A stretch of 64,000 bases of DNA. It comes from Pomphorhynchus laevis (lineage: Eukaryota > Acanthocephala > Palaeacanthocephala > Echinorhynchida > Pomphorhynchidae). The notes under the pieces were generated by a model that saw only the letters and a program-made list of their open reading frames with translations, searched no databases and was not told the DNA's origin. Shown in pieces: positions 1 through 9,460 of the stretch (position 1 is its first letter; every line of letters begins with the position of its first letter). Both the position numbers and the translations under genes were made by a program. The stretch is from assembly GCA_012934845.2 (NCBI GenBank), contig WNNJ02001830.1:52413-116412 (forward strand). Direction: 5' to 3'.

Positions 1-41
1 CTGAAATAACTATCTAGTATCTTATTCTAATACAAAGTATA

Positions 42-1240
42 TTATTTATTATCCATCCATAAAAATTTGCCACTTAAGAGTTTAAATTTATTCTTTATAT
101 TATTGTGTTGATTTATATATTTTACTATTTTCTGCTTGATGTTATTTTTATAGTAACCTAGTTTAAAATATGTATCTATTAAATTATTTAAATGATTTTG
201 AAGAAAGCCAATATCGTTACATATTGTTGCAATTCTTAAAATTTCATTATTTAATGTATTATATTTTATATTATATGGTATGCATGAATGCTCATGCAAA
301 AATATGTTTCTTGTAAATTTAAATATGTCATCTTTACGATATAAATTAATAGTAGTTTTAGTTAATGTTAATTTAATGTTCATATCTAGATATACACCTT
401 CTTTATCATTAATATTGGTTTTGTTAAGAATAAGGCTTTCTGGATAAATGTGCTCACTAATTGAATAAAAATCATTAGAATTAAATACACATATATCATC
501 AATGTATCGAAACATATATTTCATATATTTATATTGTTTAGATTTAGTTTTTACACAGTTATGAACAAATTCATATTCTATAAAGCTTAAAAACAAGTCA
601 GCTATAATTGGTCTACTATTACCACCCATTGGAACACCTTTTATTTGTCTAAATATAGATGTAAATAATTTTGATTTATCAAAATATTTAAGGATTCTAT
701 TAATTCAATTTTATCCATATATTTATATTTATTTGATGGTTTAATTTTTGTTAGATAGGCGTTATAATTATTATAACATATATATGTATATCTTTTTCCG
801 AATATAAGATTAATTAATTTTACTAACGCTTCTTTAATATCTACTAAACCTAGATTTGTATAAAGAGTACTAAAATCGTATGTATTTATATTTTGAAAAT
901 TTATTCCTTTTGTCTGTTCTAAAAATTCTTTTGTAGAATTAATACTGAAATAGTGTTTTATACCAGTATTAATTTCGATTACCTTGCAATATTTTTTAAA
1001 GTGTGCTTTAATTACTTTAAGTATTTTATTCATATAGACAGAAAGTGGTTTTAATGTACATTTAAACGCACTACATATGAACCTAGGTTTTATTGGATTT
1101 TTATGTAATTTTGGATTCCAATATAATATAGGTATAGTTTTATTATCTAATTCAACCTTTATACCCTTTTTATCCATTATAGAACAGTGACTTGTAATAA
1201 TTGTTTCTAAACTCAACTCACTACGTTCATATGTTGGATT
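42..1240 (-). pseudogene. Reverse transcriptase of Penelope-like element, downstream copy
   Basis: Two adjacent reading frames (641-1,216 and 42-629) together carry the RT. Seen in order: PRFICSAFK, the motif A region [11 protein letters not shown], the motif B block [16 protein letters not shown], the catalytic YRYIDDIC (motif C) and a VYLDMNIKL motif D. The frame is broken between motifs A and B. The copy at 14,640-16,345 is broken at the same place, so the two share a defective parent or one derives from the other. The copy near 4.1-4.3 kb reads through this point. No capsid or envelope gene is present. Confidence 0.8.
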
Positions 1241-1264
1241 TACATTTAAATCATTAGAATTAAC

Positions 1265-2746
1265 CTATTTCACTAGTATATCATAATAAAGCTTTTTGCA
1301 TATGAAGACAAAGTTATTACTAGCTTTATCAATAGTTGTTATTATATAGTTATCCTTTAATTTAGTAAGTTCTTCATACATATCTTTATTAATTTTATCT
1401 TTTCTTTTATAATTGTTTGTTATTTTCATTTTATTTTTAATTTTATCAAATATATAATCTTTCCAAATTTTTATCTTAGATATATTCGAGCTTTCACCAT
1501 TAATCAGCTTACTAAAGTAATCATTTAAGTTATTATATAACGAATTGTAAATTTTATTTTTGTCGTTGTTATTATTTAATCTATATTTATACCCTTTCGA
1601 TAGCAGCTTTCTTAATTCACAATTTTCAATTAATTCTAGATTATGGGTACATATATGTTCATTTATTTTATCAAAACTAAGACTTTTACAATTGCATTCT
1701 GTTTCCATTATGTTTCTAATATTATCGTTACATATTGATTTTAATTCTTTATTATAATTACAAATTTTTCGTCCTAATGGTGGTAGGAGTTTATACCTTA
1801 TTTTAGGAATATATTTACTTAAATCTGACCCTTTTATTTCTTTACTTTTAGAATTATTTAAAAGTCCGGCTATATTTATGTTATCTATACATTTATTAAT
1901 GAAGTTTATGGTTAATGTATATTTTCTATTGTTATTATTAACATTTATTGTACGATTATAGTATTTTGTATTACAATAACTGTCTATTATACAACTTAGC
2001 CTATCATAGTCGTTAATTAATTTTTGATTTATTGAACAAATGATATCTTTAGAAAAACTTCTTATATTTACATAAAGATCTTTTAGCTTATTATCACTTA
2101 AAAGTTGTTTTAATATTTCTAATCGTTCATTTATATACATATCTTTTTTAATATTTTTAACTCTATTTTTCCTATTCCTTTTATCACCATGACTTCTTGG
2201 TTTGCGTTTAACTGGATTATTATAATATAGTTGTTTATTATGTATTATACTACTTCTGCCAATTCCTTGTACCACGTCATTCAATCCTAATGGGTACATG
2301 GAATTAAGCGTTTTAATCCAAAAATCTTCTTTTTCTAATAGTTTTTGATTTAATATTGAAATGTTTTCTTCGATAATATGTTCTAAAATAAATAATTTAC
2401 AGTTTTTAATATCATGTCCTATTAATCTCATATGTTTATGAAATATAGTTTGACTATTATGCTGTATATTATATATGTGTTGCCTAAACCTAGTTTTTAA
2501 CATTTGATATGTTTTTCCTATATATTGCAATCCACATGTACATTGTATAAGATACACTACACCTGCGGTATTGCAGTTACAATTATTATTAATATTTAAT
2601 GAAAAACATTTGTTTGTCGTATTACTTACGATACAATTATTATTATTTATAACATCACAAACTATACAATTTTTTCTGTTACATTTAAAAGATCTAAAAT
2701 TGAAATCATTAGTACTTACGTATTTTTCCAATATGGTTGAGTACAT
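1265..2746 (-). CDS. GIY-YIG nuclease ORF of Penelope-like element
   Basis: 493 codons. A cysteine cluster near residues 22-30 (C-x4-C-x2-C), with more cysteines at 38-58, precedes the GIY-YIG core: GVVYLIQC at 62-69, QYIGKT at 74-79, then an arginine-rich helix (LKTRFRQH) near 84-91 and an acidic LEKEDFWIKTL segment near 137. These match the GIY-YIG endonuclease of Penelope-like elements, which nicks the target DNA for priming. The rest (about 150-493) is the basic, Asn-rich linker before the RT. The frame is intact to a stop at 1,265; the RT continues downstream in other frames. The predicted start lies just inside the leader. Confidence 0.8.
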   Translation of the reverse strand: MYSTILEKYVSTNDFNFRSFKCNRKNCIVCDVINNNNCIVSNTTNKCFSLNINNNCNCNTAGVVYLIQCTCGLQYIGKTYQMLKTRFRQHIYNIQHNSQTIFHKHMRLIGHDIKNCKLFILEHIIEENISILNQKLLEKEDFWIKTLNSMYPLGLNDVVQGIGRSSIIHNKQLYYNNPVKRKPRSHGDKRNRKNRVKNIKKDMYINERLEILKQLLSDNKLKDLYVNIRSFSKDIICSINQKLINDYDRLSCIIDSYCNTKYYNRTINVNNNNRKYTLTINFINKCIDNINIAGLLNNSKSKEIKGSDLSKYIPKIRYKLLPPLGRKICNYNKELKSICNDNIRNIMETECNCKSLSFDKINEHICTHNLELIENCELRKLLSKGYKYRLNNNNDKNKIYNSLYNNLNDYFSKLINGESSNISKIKIWKDYIFDKIKNKMKITNNYKRKDKINKDMYEELTKLKDNYIITTIDKASNNFVFICKKLYYDILVK

Positions 2747-2759
2747 GTAACTTTTAAGT

Positions 2760-3396
2760 CATAATTTTTAACGTTGCTTTTTCGGTGTCGCCACCTAGTT
2801 TAGTTGACTCAGACTAAACTTACAACGGGCCATCCAGCAGCATCTGACAGGGGGCTGCCCTGCTTAAGGCGGTTGCAGGCTGGAACAAGATCTATAAAGA
2901 TCTACCACCTTCACTCCACGCGCTACGCGACCTAGCTATTGGCCATTACCTGGTCTCTTAAACGTGATCACGTGAATCAGTTTACATTTTAAAGTGTAAA
3001 CACCTTGGGATGCAAACTTCTCCATTTTTTTAAGAATTAATAATTCATCAAACTTGTTTGAAAATAAGAAAAAATAATAGTAAAGTCGTAACCAATAATA
3101 CATAGTTTCAGTATTTCTGGCAGAGGTCATATTACCGGGAAAACAAAGTTCACAGGTCAATAATAACATGCCAGTAGAACAAATTAAATCAGCTAACTGA
3201 GTCTACGTATTTAATATAATTATAAAATAAACAAAACATAATAATGCTAAATCAAAATTTAATTAATTAAATAATAAAATTAATAATTGTTTTTAGATTT
3301 TCTATAATTTAAATCAAGTTAAAAAAATGAAATTTAAAATAAACGTCATTGTTATGAATTGACTAATAAATAACAGACGTTGTATCAGAACAAGAA
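2760..3396 (-). other. Penelope-like leader / 3' UTR region
   Basis: Noncoding part between the two tandem copies. A shared block (TCAGCTAACTGAGTCTACG near 3,190) recurs at 42,455-42,480, 33,600 and 56,175. The block near 3,110-3,170 recurs at 33,640-33,680 and 53,545-53,590. These mark other insertions of the same element. The 2,790-2,940 stretch is less AT-rich and begins the downstream copy. No protein can be supported here. Confidence 0.5.
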
Positions 3397-3466
3397 TTAG
3401 AGGTCATCAGGAGGAACTGCTATGCTATCAGGTTTCGGCCCCTAACTCCTCTACCCAACATAGCAG
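3397..3466 (-). ncRNA. Hammerhead-like motif, reversed strand order (Penelope leader)
   Basis: Read on the minus strand. NUH strand: GGGUA then GAGGAG (cleavage expected between 3,452 and 3,451). It is followed at once by UUAGGGGCCGAAAC (GAAA strand) and later by UCCUC-CUGAUGA-CCUCUAA. Stem I GAGGA/UCCUC, stem II UUAGGGG/CCUCUAA (one G-U) and the start of stem III ACC/GGU all pair. A second helix GCAUAGCAG/CUGCUAUG extends stem III. The order is NUH, GAAA, CUGAUGA, the reverse cycle of a normal hammerhead. An alternative pairing UAGAGG/CCUCUA exists, so the fold is uncertain. Confidence 0.5.
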
Positions 3467-3540
3467 CGCGGCCAAATACATGCTAATGATGTATTTCCTC
3501 TGAAATAACTATCTAGTATCTTATTCTAATACAAAGTATA

Positions 3541-4324
3541 TTATTTATTATCCATCCATAAAAATTTGCCACTTAAGAGTTTAAATTTATTCTTTATATT
3601 ATTGTGTTGATTTATATATTTTACTATTTTCTGCTTGATGTTATTTTTATAGTAACCTAGTTTAAAATATGTATATATTAAATTATTTAAATGATTTTGA
3701 AGAAAGCCAATATCGTTACATATTGTTGCAATTCTTAAAATTTCATTATTTAATGTATTATATTTTATATTATATGGTATGCATGAATGCTCATGCAAAA
3801 ATATGTTTCATGTGAATTTAAATATGTCATCTTTACGATATAAATTAATAGTAGTTTTAGTTAATGTTAATTTAATGTTCATGCCTAGATATATACCTTC
3901 GTTATCATCAATATTGGTTTTGTTAAGAATAAGGCTTTCTGGATAAATGTGCTCACTAATTGAATAAAAATCATTAGAATTAAATACACATATATCATCA
4001 ATGTATCGAAACATATATTTCATATATTTATATTGTTTAGATTTAGTTTTTACACAGTTATGAACAAATTCATATTCTATAAAGCTTAAAAACAAGTCAG
4101 CTATAATTGGGCTACTATTACCACACCATTGGAACACCTTTTACTTGTCTAAATATAGATGTCCCTACTTTTAAATAATTTTGATTTATCAGAATATTTA
4201 AGGATTCTATTAATTCAATTTTATCCATATATTTATATTTATTTGATGGTTTAATTTTTGTTAGATAGGCGTTATAATTATTATAACATATATATGTATA
4301 TCTTTTTCCGAATATGGTTAACAA
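3541..4324 (-). pseudogene. RT 3' part of upstream Penelope-like copy
   Basis: Contains the same motif B (GVPM), YIDDIC motif C and C-terminal thumb as the neighbouring copy, at very high nucleotide identity, in several frames. The 5' side stops at about 4,325, where an unrelated Penelope-lineage fragment on the other strand begins. This partial copy together with 2,760-3,500 forms the pseudo-LTR of the tandem. Confidence 0.75.
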
Positions 4325-5560
4325 ATATGTTTCATATTTGTTATATGTTACAAATATGTTTCATATTTGTTTCCATATTAACTACCGTTACATTGATGAT
4401 ATATGTTGTCTGTGTAGAAATCTGGGCCATGCTCAAGAAGTTCTTAATAAATTCAAGAGTACAGATTAATCAGGTTTTACAGGAGAGATTGGTAGATCCG
4501 TATAATTTTTAGATGCAACAATTTCCATAAAAAGACGACAGATAGAGACTTCCATGTTTAGGAAGGAAATACATAAACCGTTATATTTGCATGCATCCAG
4601 TTGTCATCCAAAATGTGTTAAAAAGAATTTGATTAAAAATGAAACCTGCAGAATTGCTCAACTACGTTTCAAATCAAGAAACAAGAAATGAAGAACTTCG
4701 TAATATGATTGTTAATTTGCAAAAAAAAAGGTTTTTCTAGAAGAACCATACATATACTATTAAGTACAGCATTAAAAGACAATAGAAAAAATTAAACATC
4801 ATTTAAAAGTAAAATATTGAATGGAACAACGATATTTTTAGATTACTGTAAATCGTTATCAACAGCCAATCAAACATTAAATAAATTATCTAAAAATGCC
4901 AACGTTGCATTTGAATCTGACATAATTACCAGCTATACTATAGAATCCCAAACAAAATCGGTAAATCTTTAACATCATCTAAATTACAAAAAGTAAACGA
5001 AACGGTTAATGATTTTTTTATATGCAACAAAGCACGTTGTAAATGTTGCGTGCACCTAATGCCTCAAAATTACATCAGGAGTGCATTTACAAATTTAAAA
5101 TATCCATTAAAAACAGCTAGTCACTGCACACATCAAGGATCAATATATGCAGCAAATTGCACACAATGTAAAGCACAATATGTGGGGGAAGACAGGCAGA
5201 GGACTACGAGACAGGTTGGCAAATAGACGCGCGCACATAAAACCGAAAATAAATTCTGATGCAGTTGTACAACATGCTTTGATACATGGAACACAAGACT
5301 GTTTTAATTATCAAATAATAGAAAGAGTACAGGACGAAAAGCAACGAAAATGCGGTGAAAGACATTGGCCTCAACAATTATGCACTGACATACAGACAAA
5401 TGGAAGGACGTCACATAAGCCTTTTGTAAAAACTTCGTTTTTTTTAGCATTTTGACATTTATGTAAATTTTGACATATTTTTAGATTTTTGAAGAAGCCG
5501 CATGGCGAAACGTAAATTGAAGAATTAATCTTGGTTTTTTTGTTGGTAGAGACCAATAAT
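4325..5560 (+). mobile_element. Decayed Penelope-like element with C-terminal GIY-YIG
   Basis: Plus-strand fragments read YRYIDDICC near 4,385 (RT motif C), then a basic segment with HASSCHPKCVKK near 4,590-4,620, and near 5,150 CTQCKAQYVGE followed by an Arg-rich helix, the GIY-YIG signature. RT followed by nuclease is the usual Penelope order, unlike the neighbouring element. The reading frame changes several times, so it is dead. It abuts the minus-strand copy at about 4,325. Confidence 0.7.
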
Positions 5561-5674
5561 CATATTTCCTATATATTTTGGTCATAGCGTGATCCCAACC
5601 AGAAGTAGCTTATAAATAGATTTTAATTTATACTTACTATATATATGAATAGTGTCATATATAAATAGTGTCAT

Positions 5675-5735
5675 AAAGAAGTCTGTTTTGTATGTAATCG
5701 AACTCCGGTTTATGGCATGCTTATCAGATTCATGA
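5675..5735 (+). repeat. Remnant of the 350-bp hammerhead repeat
   Basis: GAAGTCTGTTTTGTATGTAA and the following CGAACTCCGGTTTATGGCA resemble the unit found at 12,035-12,080 (GAAGTCTGCTCTACTTGTAA, CAAACTCCGGTTTTTGGCA). Only this short piece remains, with no hammerhead core. Confidence 0.4.
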
Positions 5736-5739
5736 TTTT

Positions 5740-6605
5740 ATTAGTGTTTCTGCTTACAACTGTCTGGTCTCAATTTTCAATCATCTTTCTTCTCTTAGTC
5801 TTACTCTGAACCCTAATAAATGCAAAATAATGTGGATCCGTCCTCGACGCCACGGCTTAGAAATTCCCTCCGTATCACATAATTCTACAATTCTTCCTAC
5901 CGTTGACAATCTCGTTTTCTTAGGCTTCTATTCCGACAACCGACTTTCACTTAACCTTTCGTTATAGATAAAGTACGCTCATCTACTTTGATTCTCCTCA
6001 ACCTCCGTCAAATTCACAGATTAATCGATTTCCCTTAATGTATGACTCTCATACCCTCTATCATTTTCTGAAAACTTGATTACTGTCTTTGTCTATTTTC
6101 CAACTCACCTAAATCCACTCTTGATCCACTCCAACGCATCGTCAACACAGCCATCCGATTCTCCTCCGTATTTGTCGTTTTGATCCTACATCCCACCATC
6201 TTGCTTCTTTCGATTTACCTACCATTTATTGTCGTGTTCAAATTCGCCTTCTCATTGCTTTTTCCGCCTTGTAACTTTTAATACCCTTCATTTCTCGACC
6301 TTCTTTTTCTCGACAATTCTCGTCATGTTTACTGTCTTTTGCATTCCCGTAGTTCCCTTACTTTACATGCCCTAAACTACTTTACCTCTTTTGGCTTCCG
6401 TTCCTTCCTTATGGCTGCTCCTCTCTTGTGGAACCATCTTCCCATTCATATACGCGAATTAACCTCAATGCCGTGCTTCAAACGCCAAATCCAATTCCAT
6501 TTCAACAATTAGCTAATTAATCTGTGACTTTTGCTGTTCTTTTTTTGTTAGTGGACTTGTAAGCTTGCAGCTGGCACGCGTTTGACACTTAAAATAAATT
6601 ATTAT
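5740..6605 (+). mobile_element. LINE 3' end (RT C-terminal part), decayed
   Basis: Frame fragments include a LNPNKCKIMW segment and VDNLVFLGF, typical of the region after the RT palm in Jockey/CR1-type LINEs, and a C-terminal PLLWNHLPIHIRE stretch. The 3' tail (GGACTTGTAAGCTTGCAGC, then TAAAATAAA) recurs inverted at 8,330-8,370 and 8,465-8,515. A second copy lies at 62,572-63,260 on the other strand. Many frame breaks. Confidence 0.65.
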
Positions 6606-7440
6606 TGTCAAGACAATTATTAACAAGATTCGGCCATATATATTTTCTATTACTTCTATTATTTTTTAGTAATTATAATATTAATTGCAGTGTATTGCAC
6701 TGCAATATACTACAAGATGTAAGTGTATTATAATTGCGTTTAATCAATATATTGCGTTCATATATTGCATTCAATCAATCTTGATTTATTTAAAAAATTC
6801 TTACTTAATCTTAAAGATTACGTGGCTAAAAAGAAAGAATAAAGGGGAATTATTTCGGTTTATGACCATAAAGTATGCCAGTCATTTAATTTGATATTAT
6901 CATCGTTCAAAGACGATTTTATATCTTGCATTATAACGTAATGAAGCTTTCCAATGCGTATGCGCATTTGTGATGTTTATCAATTCGGGTATTTACCTAT
7001 CCGGGTTTATGAATTAACTGAAATCACTGTGCCGAATTTTTGATTACAGATGCTTCAGAGCGAACATAAATATGTTATAAAAAACGTAACTTGCGGAATT
7101 TCTGTAATTAATTTAAATCCATGACGAGGAGGATATTTAAAGGAATAAACGCAGTTGTATATTGGGCAAGATCCATAGAAGATCAGTATTAGGGCGGATT
7201 CAGGTATATTGATTAATGATGCTAATATATAACAGAAACATTGGTAAGTAGCCAATAATTCCTTCGTTCCCACTACCTATTCATTTCGTAAGAGTATCAA
7301 ATCATTCATATAGTTTATTCATCCTTCTATTGAGGTGTCCTAGATGGAAACATGCTCGATAGGCTATATAGTCGTTACTAGAGGTGAACGGGGGAACGGG
7401 CATAGCTAGCTATTGGAAACTATAACAGTCCATCAGCAAT
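6606..7440. other. Noncoding, no feature recognised
   Basis: AT-rich sequence without a credible exon or a recognised repeat. Short ORFs here show no family signature. Confidence 0.5.
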
Positions 7441-7445
7441 TAAAT

Positions 7446-7485
7446 CCCTATACACGTTTCTAATTATTGAGCTTCATCAGTAGGG
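7446..7485 (-). ncRNA. Possible minimal type I hammerhead
   Basis: Minus strand: CCCUA-CUGAUGA ... GAAAC-GU-GUA-UAGGG. Stem I CCCUA/UAGGG is perfect and the NUH (GUA) directly precedes it. Stem III would be only two pairs with a tiny loop and stem II is weak, so it may be decayed or fortuitous. The order is the ordinary one. Confidence 0.3.
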
Positions 7486-7606
7486 TTCATATTTAAAGAG
7501 TGCTTAGGGATCCTTAACCACAGTCAAGAAGGGTTTATCACAAGGATGATTATTACAAGACGACCTTCGAATATGCGGACTTGAAGGTGTTCACAATGTC
7601 ACACAA

Positions 7607-7696
7607 ACAACCGAAACGACGAGTATGTATTTCATTCTACTGATGAGTGTTGCCGGATACTCCATCACTTCGGTGCGAACGTGTCGTCTAAAAGTG
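7607..7696 (+). ncRNA. Hammerhead-like motif, reversed order (380-bp family)
   Basis: CAACCGAAACGAC, then TTCTACTGATGAGTGTTG, then GTCGTCTAAAAG. Stem III ACGAC/GUCGU and stem II CAAC/GUUG pair. Stem I is partly decayed. Confidence 0.5.
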
Positions 7697-7985
7697 GCAT
7701 GGTGCTTGAAAGTCGTGAATCAAAGTTCAGTCCTCTAAGCAAGACTATTTTCTATAAATACCGTATTTCGTAAGAAATCCGGGACCGTTGTTTACTTAGC
7801 ATATACATACACGATCATTATACATGCCATATCCATTAAGGATCCAATGAGTGCATCGATAATTCAGCAACAACCTCTGCCTAGTGTTAAAGAGATGGTC
7901 CGCACAGCGATTCCGGCTGGTGAACAGTGAAAGCCTCAGTCAACTAATCAAAAAGTTAGAAACGCTTTCATTCATAATGTTACAC

Positions 7986-8077
7986 AGACAACCGAAACGA
8001 TCAGTGGGTACTTCATTCTACTTATGAATGTTGCAAAGTACTCTATCATTTCGTTGCTAAAGTGATCGCCTAGAAGT
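7986..8077 (+). ncRNA. Hammerhead-like motif with compensatory change
   Basis: GAAA strand ACAACCGAAACGATCA; CUGAUGA strand mutated (CTTATGA); NUH strand TGATCGCCTAGAAG. Stem III here is CGAUCA/UGAUCG where most copies have CGACCA/UGGUCG, a double substitution that keeps the pair. Probably inactive because the core CUGAUGA and the GUC are both altered. Confidence 0.5.
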
Positions 8078-8149
8078 TACATGATGCCTAAAAGTCGTGA
8101 ATTAAAGTCTAGTTTACCAAGCAAAAAATATTTTTCATAAATACTCCTC

Positions 8150-8640
8150 CATGGCTGGTCCCAAGCCCCTGTTGAGAAAGGAGGAGAGAAGTATGAACAA
8201 GAAAAGTGTATCAATTGGCCGGAACGAACGAACTGAACGAACGTACTGAACGAATAAACTGAACGAACACACTGAATTCGTTTGCGGGATTATTTTTATC
8301 AGTTCAATAATTTTTTATTATTCTTAATGAGCTTGTAAGCGCGCCGTTTGCACGGATTCACCACTTAAAATAAATTTCACTCTCTGAATATGCATTTCTT
8401 TAGAAATCCTGGACCGTTGTTTACTCAGCACATTCTTCCTAAACCACAATTAAAAATAGAAATTTATTTTGAGTGACAAATGCATGCCAACGGCGAGCTT
8501 ACAAGCCCACTGAGAATAATTAAGATTATAACACTAATAAAAATAATCCCGCAGGCGAATTCAGTGTGTTCGTTCATTTTGTTCGTTCATTTCAATTGTT
8601 CAGTCCGTTCCTTCATGTTATTCGTTCACCATTCTACATA
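8150..8640. repeat. Inverted LINE tails with GAACGAACT repeats
   Basis: Two copies of the LINE 3' tail (GCTTGTAAGC..., TTAAAATAAA) lie in inverted orientation at 8,330-8,370 and 8,465-8,515. Each is flanked by AACGAACTG-type short repeats (8,220-8,280 and its complement at 8,560-8,630). Between them sits a 50-bp piece of the 380-bp repeat (AATCCTGGACCGTTGTTTAC at 8,405). The whole forms a foldback of about 400 bp. Confidence 0.6.
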
Positions 8641-8710
8641 ACGTATCCATTAAGTGTCCATCGAAGTATCGGCAAATTATCGGAAACGCCTTCGTTCACA
8701 ATGTCACACA

Positions 8711-8803
8711 GGCAACCGAAACGACCTTTGGGTATTTTATTCTACTGATGAGTGTTGCCGAATACCCCACCATTTCGATGCTGAAGTGGTCGTCTAGAAG
8801 TGA
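8711..8803 (+). ncRNA. Hammerhead-like motif, reversed order, all stems intact
   Basis: GGCAACCGAAACGACC (8,711-8,726), TTCTACTGATGAGTGTTGCC (ending 8,759), GGTCGTCTAGAA (from 8,788). Stem II GGCAAC/GUUGCC 6 bp; stem III ACGACC/GGUCGU 6 bp; stem I UUCUA/UAGAA 5 bp, extendable past one bulged G. An extra helix GGGUAUU/AAUACCC encloses the CUGAUGA strand. Expected cleavage is after GUC at 8,793. Confidence 0.65.
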
Positions 8804-9084
8804 CATGGTTACTGAAAGTCATAAATTAAAGTCTAGTCTCTCAACAACATTTTCTATAAATGTCCCAATTCGTAAGAAATCCTAGACCGTTGTTTACTCA
8901 GCATATCCGTGCACCACCATTATGCATGCCGTATCGATTAAGCTCCAACGAGTGCAGCGACAATTCAGCAATAACCTCTGCCTAGTGTTTAAGGATGGTC
9001 CGCGCAGCAATTTCATCTGGTAAAGTACGCCAGCCTCAGTCAATTAAGCTCAGTGTAAGATACACCTTCATTCACAATGTCGCA

Positions 9085-9177
9085 CTGACAATTATAATGG
9101 CCAGTGGATACTTCATTCTACTGATGAGTGTCGCCGAGTACTCCATCACTTGGGTGCTGAATTTGTCGTCTAGAAGT
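9085..9177 (+). ncRNA. Decayed hammerhead-like motif (380-bp family)
   Basis: The CUGAUGA strand (TTCTACTGATGAGTGTCGCC) and the GUC strand (TTGTCGTCTAGAAG) remain, but GAAAC is lost. Confidence 0.4.
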
Positions 9178-9460
9178 TACATAGTGCCTTTCAATCTTTA
9201 ATATGCGTTATTTATTTACTTTAATCTATTATTTACTCGCAAGTAAAATAAAATCAAACTTCAACAATCGTTATTTATTTACTTTAATATATTATTTACT
9301 CGTAAGTAAATAATTACTGATTTAAATTTTAATAAATATGAATAATTTATTTATACTTATTAAATTAAAATGATATAATAAGAGATATTTTATTATATTA
9401 TTATATTTCTTAATATTTCTTAAAATATTATACTGTATATCCAATTAAAAATAATTCTAG

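Larger units (their letters stand above)
1..4325 (-). mobile_element. Tandem Penelope-like element (N-terminal GIY-YIG type)
   Basis: Two head-to-tail copies on the minus strand. The downstream copy (1 to about 2,760) has a GIY-YIG open reading frame followed by reverse transcriptase; its 3' end lies outside the window. The upstream copy (about 2,760-4,325) keeps only the RT end and the 3' leader. The first 500 bases of the window nearly repeat 3,500-4,000, which shows the tandem layout. A partial upstream copy acting as a pseudo-LTR is typical of Penelope-like elements. Nuclease before RT is the permuted order known for the Naiad-type clade; placing it there is inference from domain order. 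Codons are extremely AT-rich with long Asn runs. Confidence 0.85.
7591..8150 (+). repeat. Two units of the 380-bp hammerhead repeat
   Basis: Two tandem units (7,591 and 7,971) spaced exactly 380 bp, the period of the array at 22.9-25.2 kb on the other strand. Both carry the reversed hammerhead-like block and the shared body (AATCCGGGACCGTTGTTTAC, GGATCCAATGAGTGCA, AGATGGTCCGCACAGC). They are more diverged than the array units, so probably older. Confidence 0.75.
8640..9200 (+). repeat. Two more units of the 380-bp hammerhead repeat
   Basis: Hammerhead blocks at 8,711 and about 9,090 are again spaced 380 bp. The shared body (AATCCTAGACCGTTGTTTAC, GGATGGTCCGCGCAGC) is present. The second unit has lost the GAAA core. 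Confidence 0.7.

Noticed and set aside
1560-1757. 65-aa plus-strand frame
   Set aside because: Shadow of the Penelope-like coding region on the opposite strand.
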